From assembly GCF_023159225.1 (NCBI RefSeq), contig NC_063172.1, forward strand, positions 47,409,068 through 47,473,067: a DNA stretch of 64,000 bases, given 5' to 3'. The translations under genes and the position numbers were made by a program. The stretch comes from Perognathus longimembris pacificus. Taxonomy: Eukaryota > Chordata > Mammalia > Rodentia > Heteromyidae. Below are positions 22,146-34,737 of this stretch, one piece after another; within the stretch, counting starts at the first letter, position 1, and every line of letters starts with the position of its first letter. Below the pieces are notes generated by a model. The model ran no database searches and had not been told where the DNA came from. It saw only the letters and a program-made list of their open reading frames with translations.

Positions 22146-23160
22146 GTGATAAATGGTATTTAAATAGCTAATGGTGTTTAAATAGCTAAGCTATTTCCTC
22201 TTCTGAAAACTGAGTTTTAAATAGACAACAAATTATATAAATAAATAATTTAGTTCATTGCATTTTTCAAATAAATGATCTAATTTAAATGATTAAAATT
22301 TGATTTGTTTAAAATTGTTTAAATAAATAATGATTTGTACTTGGACCAGAAACAGAAAATCCTCAGTTTGGGTGGTAGCAGTGGTTTCTGTATACAGGGA
22401 TGGACCTGGACAAACAAGCTACCTAGAAATCAGACATTGCTGCTTAGCATTCAGGCAGTATTTTGTCAGGGTAGCCTGCTTCATGCAAGCAGTCTAACTT
22501 TTCTTGCTAGATCTAAGGTCTGAACGGTGCCACTGGGTAAATGCTATGCCTAGGAGTATGTACTCCTGCCAAACAGAGATAGCCTTTAGACAGGACAAAA
22601 TTGAAAGAGTCATTAAGGTACACTATTTACCACTGATGGAAAATGAAAAAACATGGCAAAGGCAGTGTTAACATGAAATACTCACTCCAAAATACTCACT
22701 TGCGTTTAGCATTGGGTAGAAATTTAGGTCTTACAGGGTGAAAAAAAAACTTTAAAAAATTCTATTTCCTTTTAAACATCATTTCAATTACAATGCGGGC
22801 ACTACAAAATGAAAGGGTATTCTATTTTCTTCAGACTTGCGCTGCTCCTAAACACTCAGCTCTACTTCTCATCCCACCGGAATAGTTACTAGGTTCAGTG
22901 GGAGATGAAACAGTGAAGATGACATGTGTAGAAAGGGTTAAATGGCAATGAACTCTATCTGATTTACCCAGAAATATCATGTCTTTCATTTCTTAGTTTG
23001 AAAGTTAGACTACTTATTTGAAAATATAAACTTATTAAGAGAGGTTATAATTATTTACCACATTCAGTGCTTGATCTCTTTTCAGATTCTCCCTGTCTAG
23101 ATTCAGTGCTATTTATACAAAAAAACTTGTATTTAAGGCATTTTTTCTATAATAATTCTA
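22146..23160. other. Unassigned AT-rich sequence
   Basis: Includes a tandem copy of TTTAAATAGCTAA-like sequence near 22158-22187 and AAATAAAT-rich patches. Otherwise nothing recognised. Confidence 0.5.
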
Positions 23161-23374
23161 TTGGGGCACTGGTGGCTTACCCCTGTAATCCTAGCTACTC
23201 AAGAGGCTGAAATCTGGAAGATACCGGTTGAAAGCCAATCCAAGAAGAGAAAAACAGACATACAAACAAACAAAAACCCTGAGCACAACCTCAGGCTGGC
23301 GGAGTATTTCAAGGGGTAGAGTGACAGTCTAGCAAGTGTGAGGCCCTGAGTTCAAACTCCAAGACTGCCAAAAT
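23161..23374 (+). mobile_element. 7SL-ID dimer SINE with uninterrupted ID-like right half
   Basis: The head GGCACTGGTGGCTTACCCC, TGTAATCCTAGCTACTCAAG is joined through a (CAAA)-rich linker to a right half that reads GGTAGAGTGACAGTCTAGC and GAGGCCCTGAGTTCAAACTC (23316-23360). Its spacing is like a plain ID element and it lacks the extra 19 or so nt present in Geo right halves. Confidence 0.7.
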
Positions 23375-23399
23375 TGGGGGGGAAAATAGTCCCATGTGA

Positions 23400-23520
23400 A
23401 GACAAAGCATATTGAAAATGGAAGTGTGGCTCAAGTAATAGAGTGCTAGGCTTTGAGCAAAAAAAAAGCCAAGTGCAAGTGTGAATCCTCAAGGTCAAGT
23501 CCAAGTACCTACACAGAAAC
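23400..23520 (+). mobile_element. Geo right-half SINE fragment
   Basis: GGAAGTGTGGCTCAAGTAAT, AGAGTGCTAGGCTTTGAGC and a degraded end (CAAGGTCAAGTCCAAG) directly follow the 7SL-ID dimer. Confidence 0.6.
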
Positions 23521-24339
23521 AAAGCATATAAATGACAACTTGTCATACAAATACAGTTACTATTTTATCATGTAATGCTCTAATGGTGGGCAGTGATTCT
23601 AAATGTACTCCTATATACTGCTTTTATGAATGTATTTACTATTGTTCTGAATATACAAAACTATTGTGTAGATATTTTAAATTTTAGTTTGAAAGCATTT
23701 TGTAGAATATCTTTCAGGAACCCTGGAGGGATTTAGGTTTTGCTATCATTTTAGAGTCACTCAAGCCCCGGGTAAGATCAGGCAATGACTTAACCCTTGT
23801 AGAAAACACACATATTGATGGTTGGTCACCTACTTAGAAATGTCTCAAGAAGATATAGTGAGCTTTCTGTCAGATTAGATTTCCTTACACAAAATCTAGG
23901 GTCAAATTGAGAATTTGAATAGGGACTGTATTTTGGAATGATAAAGGAAGGGAAGAGAGAAGCCATGAAAATCCTTACCTTCATGGTCAAGTATTTCTTT
24001 CTTTATAACAACTAATACCAGAGAGACACACAAGTATTCAGAGGTTGTAAATAATACTAGAGATCACATGTTTAGGGAACCGAGGAGCAGGTGAGAAGGC
24101 TCTCTTGTTCAACACTCAGTACTGTAAGTAAGCCTCATTTGTAAAGATATAAATGTTCATAGTCTCACTAACTCCAGAGGCTGTACAGTGAAATGATTAA
24201 AAATAGTTAAGAGAGCTTATGCTTCCTTCTTGGTAAACCCATAACCAACTAGTTTCTCCAGGTATTAAGCACTAACCAAACAGACTGATTATTATAGGAC
24301 AACAGTAGTAACACTGTATATAAAAAGAAAAAGTGGACA

Positions 24340-24412
24340 ATTGTAGGGCTCAAGTGGTAGAGTGCTTACCTAACCAAAACAAGGCCATGGATATGAGAGT
24401 TGACTATATGAT
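24340..24412 (+). mobile_element. ID-like SINE monomer, diverged
   Basis: GGGCTCAAGTGGTAGAGTGC, TTACCTAACCAAAACAAGGC and a decayed box-B region. No tail or duplication could be assigned. Confidence 0.45.
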
Positions 24413-24749
24413 CAAGTACGTATTAGGAAAGAGTCAGTGGCTGCAATTGGAGAATTATAATGTAAAATAACATATTAACGAAACTGAGAATGTTGTTTAA
24501 ATTTGTAATGTATTTTCCAAACTTGTTTTACCACATAACATTTTTAAAGGGGAAAGATCACAAGGGAACTCTTAATATATTAGGTGATCTTAAGGTAATA
24601 CAAATAAGTGCCACATATTCATAACCGAGTTCACAAATATTAAAAGGATTCAGAGGAAGAAAAGATAGGAATAGCCTTAGCTTCAATTTCCTGATTATTT
24701 GCTGTGCATGAGGCATAGTAGTCCTGTTCCATGGAATAGCAGTAATGCA

Positions 24750-24955
24750 TAGTGAGGATTTACTGTATGCCATGTACTGTTGGAAGCATTTCATATTCAT
24801 TGTTTGGTTCAATACTCACTTTATCTTCACAAAATATGGGAAATATCTATCCCCACATATTGACTGAGAAAGCAAGGCTTAAAAAGTTTAAATGACAAGT
24901 CCTTAGCACACAGGCAACTTGATTCGAATCCATCCAGAAAGAACCCTATGTTTAC
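24750..24955 (-). mobile_element. MIR (ancient tRNA-derived SINE), antisense
   Basis: TTACTGTATGCCATGTACTG, TTCAATACTCACTTTATCTT, ATTGACTGAGAAAGCAAGGC, TAAATGACAAGTCCTTAGC and GATTCGAATCCATCCAG follow the MIR consensus order in the minus orientation. Confidence 0.75.
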
Positions 24956-26099
24956 GTAAACTTTAGCTATTGCACAAAATATTCCCAGTAGTGACATTTT
25001 AAATAGGACAAAGTTCTTCACTTATTTGATGGGAGGGTTGTTGTAGGTAAGATATTAGCAAAAAATACCAATAATTATTTAAGCCCTGTTGGAAGACAGA
25101 GGAGAGGGAACAATTTCAACCTTCATTATGTGGATGAGTTTATTCGAGCATTTCTAGGTCTTGATTGCTTATTGGATGGTTGTTATTATTCAGTCTATAA
25201 AAATGAAGAAATCATAGAGTTTGTTCCTTTTGTTTGAAAGAAATGAACTATGTTCAAAATAAATATTGCCTAGATATGTCAAAATGACTGCATTAAAAAA
25301 TACTGTTGTCTCATAATACAAAGATTGCAAAGGATCCAGTCCATTGGATTAGATGTTGTTTGTCGAAATGATCTGCCTTGTCTGTTCCTTCACATCCAAT
25401 TCAAGAAGTAGGAAATTATTCTAGAATCTTTTTTCTCATTATGGTTATGATGTGAAATTCATTTCGTGGTTGCTGAGCATTTTGAAAATAGTGGATGGTT
25501 GCAACCACATATTCTTTTCGGGTCATTTTATCACAACTGCTCAGATAACAAATAATAAAATATTTTAGATTGTACATTTATTTTATTTTAGATCACAGAT
25601 TATTTCTTTTGTTTTACATATACAAATGTTGAATTTATTAATGCTTTGAAAGGGAATTATATTTTAGAATGTAAACAGCAGCATAAGATATGGATAACTT
25701 AGACACACAATTTATTAAAAATGCATAAATTTAAATGTGTAATCAAAAGAAACAAAATATGATTTCTATAGTGTTTTTCTCTTCCAGTAAATCTTTTTAT
25801 TTGCCCCATTAGTTACTCTAACATACCTGATGGCTGGTATACACAAAATTAACCATACTCAATTATTTAACTCATACTTAATTATTTTTTTGTCCAATGC
25901 GAAGTAGAAAATAATATTTGAACATTAAACAGGATTGTGACTTCTGGCTTTCCATGTTAAGGTACTACATGTTAGGAAGCAACACTAGTTAATTTCAGAG
26001 TAACATTCACAAAGTAATTGATCTCAGAGGGAAGTGAATCCTTTTCAAATTTAGGCTGTGATTTTAGAAAGAAAATTTAAAATCCATTTTACTTTTCTT
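24956..26099. other. Unassigned AT-rich sequence
   Basis: Nothing recognised between the MIR and the L1 mosaic. The same holds for 23521-24339 and 24413-24749. Confidence 0.5.
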
Positions 26100-26111
26100 A
26101 AGACATTTTTA

Positions 26112-26592
26112 CCCAATAGCTATACCCTTATCATCACATAAGATGATGCTAAGTGAAATGAACTCCATGTTATGGAAACGATTGTTATATCACAGTTGTA
26201 ACTACTTTCAACTTCCCATGTGTATCTGTAGCTTCTATTATTGACGATGTTCTTGTATCACCTTCCCCTGGTTGTACCTACACTATCTCTGTAATCTTAT
26301 CTGAGTATATTGGAAACCATGTATACTGGTATTAGAACTAGGAAAATTGAAAGGGAATACCAAAATTGAGAGACACAGGGTAAAAAAAAGACAAACAACT
26401 ACAAAAGCAATACTTGCAAAACTGTTCAGTGTAAGTGAACTGAACACCTCATGGGAGGAAAGGGAAAGGGGGAGGAGAGAGGGGGGGTATGAGGGACGAG
26501 GTAACAAACAGTACAAGTAATGTATCCAATGCCTAACATATAAAACTGTAACCTCTCTGTACATCAGTTTGATAATAAAAATTTGGGAAAAA
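26112..26592 (+). mobile_element. L1 3'UTR-only insertion, 'GNN' lineage
   Basis: The segment starts CCCAATAGCTATACCC inside the 3'UTR and runs through the G-rich tract (26453-26488) to AATAAAAATTTGGG and an A tail. A 12-bp duplication, AAGACATTTTTA, flanks it (26100-26111 and 26593-26604). It is 5' truncated just past ORF2. Confidence 0.85.
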
Positions 26593-26604
26593 AAGACATT
26601 TTTA

Positions 26605-27804
26605 TAAGATGGTAAAAAATTTTGCTTATACTGAAATCAGGAAACCAACTCCTTTTGCAATAGCCTCAAAAAACCTAAAATACCTAGGAATAACCTTAAC
26701 CAAAGAAGTGAAAGACCTCTATGATGAGAACTTTAAAAACATGAAAAATGAAATTAAGGCAGAACTAAGGAAATGGAAAAACCTCCCATGCTCCTGGATT
26801 GGGAGGATTAATATAATCAAAATGGCAATATTGCCAAAGGCTATCTACAAATTCAATGCAATACCCATTAATATCCCATGACCATTTTTAATGAAATAGA
26901 GGAAGCAATCCAGAAATTCATATGGAACAACAAAAGACCCAGAATAGCAAAAACTATCCTAAGCAGAAAGAACAGTGCTGGAGGAATTACAATACCCAAC
27001 TTCAAGCTGTATTATAAAGCTATAGTAATAAAAACAGCTTGGTATTGGCACCAGAACAGGCCTGAAGACCAATGGAACAGAATTGAAGACCCAGAAATGA
27101 ACAGACAAAACTATGCCTACTTAATCTTTGAAAAAGGAGCTAAAAAATAGTCTGGAAGAAAGATAGCCTCTTTAACAAATGGTGCTGGAACTGGCTCAAC
27201 ACATGCAACAAACTAAAACTAGATCCTTATATATCACCCTGCACCAATTTGTAATTGCTAGAATCTGGAACCAACCCAGATGCCCCTCAGTAGACAAATG
27301 GATCAGGAAAATGTGGTACATATACACAATGGAATTTTATGCCTCTATCAGAAAAAATGACATTGCCCCATTTGTAGGGAAATGGAAGGACTTGGAACAA
27401 ATTATACTAAGTGAAGTGAGCCAGACCCAAAGAAACATGGACTCTATGGTCTCCCTTATTGGGAATAATTAGCACAGGTTTAGCAAGTCACAGCAGAGGA
27501 TCACAAGAGACCTATAGCTATACCCTTATGAACACATAAGATGATGCTAAGTGAAATGAACTCCACGTTATGGAAACGATTGTTATGTCACTGTTGTAAC
27601 TACTTTCAACGTGCTCTGTTTAACTGTAGCTTCTATTATTGATGATGTTCTTGTATCACCTTCCTGTGGTTGTACCTACACTATCTCTGTATCTTATTTG
27701 AGTATATTGGAAACCATGTATACTGGTATTAGAACTAGGAAATTGAAAGGGAATACCAAATTCGAGAGACACAGGGTTAAAAAAGACAAACAACTACAAA
27801 AGCA
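26605..27804 (+). mobile_element. L1 ORF2 fragment with an internal deletion of about 730 bp, 'GNN' lineage
   Basis: 26620-27240 matches ORF2 residues of about 757-955 of the young copy (for example [20 protein letters not shown] and [20 protein letters not shown]). At about 27243 it jumps, with GCAC microhomology, to the segment matching residue 1200 onward ([13 protein letters not shown]). It runs through SLIGNN-stop and stops in mid-3'UTR at about 27804 without a tail. Stops at 26879 and 27148 show that it is dead. Confidence 0.8.
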
Positions 27805-27918
27805 TCCATTCGTCTACTGAGGGGCATCTGGGTTGGTTCCAGATTCTAGCTATGACAAATTGTGCTGCGATGAATATTGTTGTGCTGGTGGCATTACTGT
27901 GATTTTGTTTGTGGTTTG
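27805..27918 (-). mobile_element. Inverted L1 ORF2 snippet abutting the previous L1
   Basis: CATTCGTCTACTGAGGGGCA, CTGGGTTGGTTCCAGATTC and TGTGCTGCGATGAATATTG read antisense ORF2, matching residues of about 1178-1216. The join to the sense 3'UTR is abrupt at about 27804. Confidence 0.75.
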
Positions 27919-28699
27919 CCTATTATTCTTAACTGCTTCCATGGAGTTCTTGTCTTAAAGAAAGCCACAAATTTCACATTACTATAAATATGAAATATAA
28001 TCTTTATAATTTCTTTTCTTTTTTTTTTGAAATAGAGTCTCATTTCAAGAAGCCGTGCTTCCAAAATCATGATCTACATAATACTTCAAATAGAAGCCAA
28101 GAAAGATGTTGGGCAGTTATCACTCTACTTTTCATTATCTGGATGCAGCATATCAAGAAAGATGCAAACCATCCATCCTCAATCAGGATTTTTGTGTGAT
28201 GCAATGCATGAAGTACAATTCCTTGCTATGGTTATGTAAAGTTTTCATTGAACAAATAAAGAACGATTCATCATTAACTTGAGTTATTCCCCTTTCTAGG
28301 TAGGGCATTCTATTATATGCAGGTGGCATGAAAGGTTTTACAAAAATTACTAATGGCTGTATTGTAAATTTCTGTGGTATAGCATTTTTCTGAGATTCTT
28401 AATAAAGAAAATAGTATAATTATGGACACACATTTACACTGGAATAAAAATAATATTACTACAGGCAAACATTGTCATTCCATTGTCTCTGGAATATCTT
28501 CCTCTACTTCTTGTTACTCTGTGTCTCTATAGTAAATCCTGAAATCGAGGTCTTTAAATCAGAGTATCAAATGAAGTTTCTAGTCCTACTAGATCCTGGG
28601 CATATTTGGTCAAATAACGTTAAAGATTATGTTACCATTGTGTCAGCCCTAATGTCACTCTACTTTGTCCTTGCAAATCATAATTATACATTTCAGCTT

Positions 28700-28775
28700 T
28701 TTTCCCCCTTTGGTGCTGATCCTGGGGCTTGAACTCAGAGTCTGGGTGCTTTTCACTAGTGCTTTATATCAAGAA
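28700..28775 (-). mobile_element. ID-like SINE fragment, antisense, truncated
   Basis: GGTGCTGATCCTGGGGCTTG and AACTCAGAGTCTGGGTGC resemble the box-B end of ID-like repeats on the complement. Confidence 0.4.
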
Positions 28776-28789
28776 TACAATTTTTGAAA

Positions 28790-28948
28790 TATATATCTTG
28801 TAGGTAGGGATAGAACGGAAAATTTGGGAAAGGGCGAGGGAAGAAGTGACATGGTTCAAAAGAAATGTACTCATTAACTGATGTATGTAACTGAAACCCC
28901 CCAGTACATCATTTCTACAATAACAATAAAATTTAAAAATTAAAAAAT
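28790..28948 (+). mobile_element. L1 3'UTR tail, 5' truncated
   Basis: AAGAAATGTACTCATTAACT, TGTATGTAACTGAAACC and AGTACATCATTTCTACAATA end in an A-rich tail. Weak flanking AATACAAT repeats may be a decayed duplication. Confidence 0.7.
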
Positions 28949-29537
28949 ACAATATAAATTTCACTAGCTTTTCTGTAACTGTGGACTTCTTAAGGTAAAG
29001 AATATGAATATATATGATTTTAATATTTAACCTAAAAGATGGGAATAATATGATGGAATTGGAAAAAAAATGATTTATCTATGCTGTGTTTATTGGTTGT
29101 TTTGGAATAAAAATTCTTTGCAACTAAGATCAGATTTATTTATTCACAACTACATCTTTCTGCTGAATCCTAAAGTCTGTTGTTTTAAAGCCTATTTTTG
29201 CTTGAAATTAAAGGCAAATATTTTTTTGTCTTCATTAAACTAGCCATCCATATTTCTTCCTTATTTTGCACATCTCCATTTTGCACGAACCATTCTCCTT
29301 AATATTTTCTACTTGGTATTATGAAAACTTCCAGAAATGTCATTAAAAATTACTCTGGCCCATTTTGCTTTGTTAATTCTAGAAATTACACAAAGAACAC
29401 TCTGGAGAAAGGTAAAATATTTAAATTACTGGATTTGGTTTTATAAACACTGATAACACCTATAATAAACATTAGGACATTTGTCCCATAACCTTCATGG
29501 TATATTTTTTTCTTTGAAAGTAGGATTTCTATAATCT

Positions 29538-29544
<7 letters not shown>

Positions 29545-29570
<26 letters not shown>

Positions 29571-29764
29571 GCCAGTCCTGGGCCTTGGACTCAGGGCCTG
29601 AGCACTGTCCCTGGCTTCTTCCTGCTCAAGGCTAGCACTCTGCCACTTGAGCCACAGCGCCGCTTCTGGCCGTTTTTTTCTGTATATGTGGTGCTGGGGA
29701 ATCGAACCTAGGGCCTCGTGTATCCGAGGCAGGCACTCTTGCCACTAGGCTATATCCCCAGCCC
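29545..29764 (-). mobile_element. IDL-Geo SINE, young copy
   Basis: This complete dimer has a T29-type tail complement and a 16-bp duplication, CTATAATCTCATTTTT, at about 29529-29544 and 29765-29780. It shares TCTTCCTGCTC and CCTAGGGCCTCGTGTATCCGAGG-type variants with the copies at 35845 and 58690, which suggests one subfamily. Confidence 0.92.
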
Positions 29765-30324
29765 CTATAATCTCATTTTTAATGTACCAGATGAAAGAAT
29801 TATTCTAACTCAGAAAATTATTTTGGATGTTTGACTTATATTTCCCTTTATCTAGTTCTATTATTTTAGACTATGTTAGAAAATTATTTAATTTTATAAT
29901 TTTTCCCTTAAAACATGGTACATAGTTTCAGTATTTCACTTAATGCCTATTAAGTTTATAGAAAATCTGAAAATAAATAAAAATTCCTTAACTTTTTACA
30001 TTTGATACAGTGATGCAGTTGCTCTCAGCTTATAAATATTTATTTTTTTATTTCAATAAGAATCTCACCAAACCTTAAGATATTTCCCCCAATATTTTGT
30101 TTATTTGGTATTTTTTTGATTTCTAAGATATCAATGAAAATACTATACCCAGAATGGAGTGGTTGATTTTCTCCTGTAAGCGAATGCCAATATAGAAACC
30201 TTGGCCTTTAACCTGTCCTTTTTCTCAGTCACATCACATATGTAATCTAACATAAATCCTGGTGTTTGTGACCTTAAAATGCAATCTGAATCCATCCATA
30301 TAGTTTTATCTCTACTGACACCAC

Positions 30325-30625
30325 CCTTGTGCAGGCCACCATTATTTCTTGCTTGGATTTCATAATAATCTTCTATCTGGTCTTTCTGTTTCCTTTCTCA
30401 CTTTCTTCTAATTTATTTCTCATGAAGCAACCAGAGTGCTCTTTTGTACATATAAGTCAGATCATTTCACTATCCATGTTAAATCTTCCTGAAGCTTTTC
30501 CATTCCACCCAGAATAAAATCGGAACTGCTTGGTTTACTAGCTCATGCCTGCTTTTTTCAAGCTTCAGATGATATCACATTCACTTTCTCCCAACATCCC
30601 CCAGCACCCTCATTCTATTCCAGTC
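30325..30625 (+). mobile_element. L2-like LINE remnant
   Basis: CAACCAGAGTGCTCTTTTGT, AAGTCAGATCATTTCACTAT and CCCAGAATAAAATCGGAACT resemble a segment common in ancient L2 copies. The call rests on remembered consensus. Confidence 0.5.
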
Positions 30626-30879
30626 TTATGCAATGTCCATAATTCCTTCCTCTTTTAAAACTATATAGCTGTAGCCATACATAAGATTTTTGTATACAGA
30701 TATGTCTTTAATCTTCAAGTAGCACCCAGACTAGGGTTGCTTTTTATTGACACATTGGGTCTAACATGGTGAATTTCTACCACCAACATATGCATTTTTA
30801 TTTCTATTTATCCATATCAGCATTTTGTTTGTACTCAATTACTTCTTTCTTTGTTAGTCTGAACCCCTTCAACTCATGA

Positions 30880-31540
30880 AGAGTGGTGTCTTGTTGTTAT
30901 GATTTAAATTTCCACCACCACCAATGAATGACTGACAACATGTTTCCATGCATTCCTTTGTCATTTGTATCTTCTTCAGCAAAATGTCCTTACAAATCTT
31001 GCAATCTTTTTTTTTTTTAACCAGGTTTTGTTGGGTCTTTTTGCATTGATTTTTGAGATTCCCTAAATAGTTTTCTGGAATATTTTTCTCTGATGCTTTA
31101 GCTTTTGATTTGCTAACCAATATATTTCCAGACTAAAGCTCATAATTTGAATAAAATCATATATATATGTATATATATATCCAATATCAGTAAAAAAAAA
31201 AAAGTTCCCAAAACAACAACAACAAGAAAAAACTATGGCTATGTGATAGGGTTTGAAGTTTGTCATTGTTATACCTGTATTAATACTTTTCCTGCTCAAG
31301 ATTGTTTCCTTTATCTCACTGAAAAATAATGTTGGGGTTTTGAGGAGTATTGCATTGAATTTGTGGTTTGCTTTGGGCAATATTGACATTTTCATGATAC
31401 TAATTCTGCCAATCCAGGAGCACAGAAGATCCTTCCACTCCCTAATGTCTTCTTAGATTTCCTTCTATAAACTTTTATAGTTTTCACTGTGGAAGTTCTT
31501 TGGTTAAGTTAATTCCTAGGCATTTCATTTTATGAAATTA
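30880..31540 (-). mobile_element. L1 ORF2 fragments, antisense (two blocks)
   Basis: Block 30885-31125 resembles antisense L1 ORF2 (CATTTGTATCTTCTTCAGCA). Block 31225-31540 is clear antisense ORF2, translating on the complement as ETILSRKSINTGITMTNFKP and matching residues of about 762-882. The blocks run in the order expected of one antisense copy with an internal gap holding (TA)n and A-rich sequence. Confidence 0.65.
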
Positions 31541-32580
31541 AGAACCAACAACCCAATTAATAAATAGCCTAACAAGCTAAAGAAAATTTCAGAATATGTA
31601 AAAATAGCCAATAAACACACCAAGAATTGCTCAACATCTGTGGCCATAAGGAAAAGCCAATCAAAACAACACTGAGATCCTACTTCACCCCAGTCAGAAT
31701 AGCCATTATCAAGAAAACAAAGAATAACAGATGCTGGCAAGGATGTGGTCAATAGGGAAATCTAAGACACTGATGGTGGGAATGTAAACTTGTTCAATCA
31801 CTCTGGAAAGCAGTTTGTAGGTTCTTAAAAAACCAAACATAGAACTACACTATGATTCACCAATTCCACTCCTGGGCATTTACCCAAAGATTACAAACCA
31901 CAATCCAGTAAAGCCACCAGCACAGTCATGTTCATTGATGTATACTATTCAACACAGCCAAAGTACAAAATCAGTCCAGATGCCCTTCAATGAACAGATG
32001 GATCAAGGGAATAAGGTATAAATATACAATGGAATTTTACTCATTTATTTAAAAAAGAATATTATTATTCCATTTGTAAAGAAATGAAAGGATCTGGAAA
32101 AAATTATGTTAGATGGAGAAAGCAGGTCCAGAGAGACAAAGGTTGCATAGTTTCCCCTCATATGTAGAAGCTAGATTTAGCTTATAATCTTATAAGTAAG
32201 TGCATTTGGTAGTAGGCAGATTTATTATCTGATATGTGGTAGATTCCTGGGAGAACTCAAATTGTGTAATTATTTAGAAAGAAAAAAATCAAAGTTCAAC
32301 AAAACAAACACCAGGAAACCAGTTCTTGAAAGGGGAAGATTGGTGTCATGAGGAGAGGGGCAAATGAGTGAAGAGGAGAAATGGAAGGAAATCCAGTCAA
32401 GAATTCAGTGTATATCCTATGAAGATCAGAGAAGTGAGGGAAGGAGTTGCTTGGAAGGGATAGGTGAGAACGTTGAAGGGGTGACATTATCAAGATGCAT
32501 TGTCTTTATAAACTTCTTTGCTTGATGTCATTTCCTTTGTACAACCACTTAAACATAAAATAGTAAACAATAAATGTATT
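31541..32580 (+). mobile_element. Old L1 3' end, sense, head-to-head with the antisense block
   Basis: ORF2 C-terminal sequence runs from about residue 1055: AAGCCAATCAAAACAACACT, GATGGTGGGAATGTAAACTT, AGATGCCCTTCAATGAACAG, ATACAATGGAATTTTACTC. The decayed 3'UTR is a different type from both lineages above. The end near 32580 is approximate. Confidence 0.75.
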
Positions 32581-34737
32581 AAGTTCATAAGTTTGACATG
32601 AAGGAAATGTGGAAAAAAATGTTAACATCATATATGACAGATGAAGACTGAAGCATATGTGAAATGGCAATGGGTTGTCCCGGAGTAGATGTCAGACTGG
32701 TAAAACATTAAAAAATTATGATATATATATATGTGTATCTTATTTGAAAAATTGGATATGAATCTGGACTGTGGACTAGATAAAAATAGTGTGTAAAATT
32801 AAGTATCTTGAATTTGATAATTCTTTAGATATGAAACCTCCACTTGTCAGATGTAAGTGTTGAGGAAAATTTGTTATCATAAGCTAAAATCTCTTTCAAT
32901 AGTTCATAAAGAAATAAGTACATGAAATATATATATACACACATACACTTTTCTTCTTCCTCTTTTTCTCTCTCACACACCATCTAGTATGAGAAAGAAA
33001 ATAAATTCCTAGCAGACTATTAAGGTGTTTTATTTTATTTGAAATAAGAGTGAAGGATATATGAAAATTTTGTGTTACACATTTTTTTCATTAATTTAAT
33101 GTACAAGAATAAAAATGAACAGACGTTTCCAAAATCCACATGTTGTCTATAGACATTCCCTTGCATAACTAAGGATTGAAATAGTATTTTTCCTAATTTA
33201 TCAAGCAAAAAGAAAATTACCTAGCTGAAAGGGAACAACATATATACAATTTCTCACAAAGAGCAAATGAAAATGAGATTTGTTAAATGAATTTTATAAT
33301 TACTGTATTCACCATTATTATTCCACTAAGTGTACAACCTTATAGATTATTGTTATTGCTTAGGCTCTTTTCCTTCACAAAAAGAAAATCTTCTGAACCA
33401 CTTAAACTTGTCTAAAAAAATTTCAAGATGACCCTACCCAAGTGACATCTCAAATTCTTAAGCTATTGTCATTCTTGTTCAAATCCTTTTTTCTAACTTT
33501 CTCCCAATTATTCCGATCATATAATTGCAAGGCTGAGATTCCTATAGACTATCTCTCTCAGTGGATCAGGATAGGGAATGATAAACCTCTTAACAAAAAC
33601 TTAATTCTGATTCTTTTCCCAGATTAAGGTCTCTTAGCAACCTGTGAAGTATGTTATCTACTGATTCTATCATTCTGAGCACTTTGTCAAACCCTTGAAC
33701 TGACCTTACACCTATGTATTTCCCATCTTGTTGATTTTGTTGGATCTAGCTTACATGAAATGAGAGGGAAAAACATAAAGCAATGTGACAATACAGGCCT
33801 AAATGTGTTTATCCTTTAACATCACAATAGATTGTTTATAAACTTACAAACAAGGGTTTTTATTTCTGTGCTTTTTCTTCTGGGAATTGCAAGCAGGTCT
33901 TGCTCTGCTACATGGACGACTGCGATGAGCAATAAGAGCTTACTCTCAGCTAGTACTTGACATAAAAGAAGGGTCAAAATTAACTACAAGCAGGCTGCTA
34001 GTGAAGGAAGACCAAGGGAGCATTGATGTACACATGTTGCAGACTTATTTACGTATGCATGCTTCTGGTCTATACCAAAGTAGGAAACTAATTGCAGGAC
34101 AGCATCCAACTATATAAACAAGAGCCAGTATTTCAAGTTTAGTTTCTGGGAATAGTAGCTGATAAAAATCAAAGAACTACTTCTAGGACATTGGGAAACA
34201 GCTTTTTACCACTTACAATACTTGCTTCGTTTCACCATTATCTCATTGCCAACTCCCTCTCAGTCCATCCTGAGTCCGAATCTTCCTGACTGTAGGAGGG
34301 GTGGTTGTTGAGCCTTAAAAAAAATAAATTAAAAATAATTAAAAAATTGTCTCCTGTCATGCACAGGGACCAGATTACTTCCATGGCTATAGATATCATC
34401 TGTTTTCTGGACAACCTCAGCATTTTCCTTAGTCCAGATCTCACTAGATTAGTATTCAAGACTCTGAAAATACCTTGTAATCTTCAGTTGGGCATAAGGG
34501 GTCCACAACAAACTTGTGGTTTTATCTAAAAATTGTGATTCCTTCCACATACTTATCAGCTTTAGTGAGAAGCTACTCTATTCTTTCTGCTACTCAGGAC
34601 AAAATAATCCTTTGCTATTATCTATCTTAAGCTCCCTCATGCAAATCCTAAACCTCAACTTTCAAAATACACAAAGCCAGGTCACTTTTCAATACTTACA
34701 TCACAACCACTATTCTCCAAGAGACAGTGTATCTTAC
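32581..34737. other. Unassigned AT-rich sequence
   Basis: A TA/CA patch lies at 32930-32945. No gene or repeat family recognised. Confidence 0.5.

Larger units (their letters stand above)
27919..30324. other. Unassigned sequence around three small repeats
   Basis: Outside the ID-like fragment, the L1 tail and the IDL-Geo copy, no feature is recognised. Confidence 0.5.
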
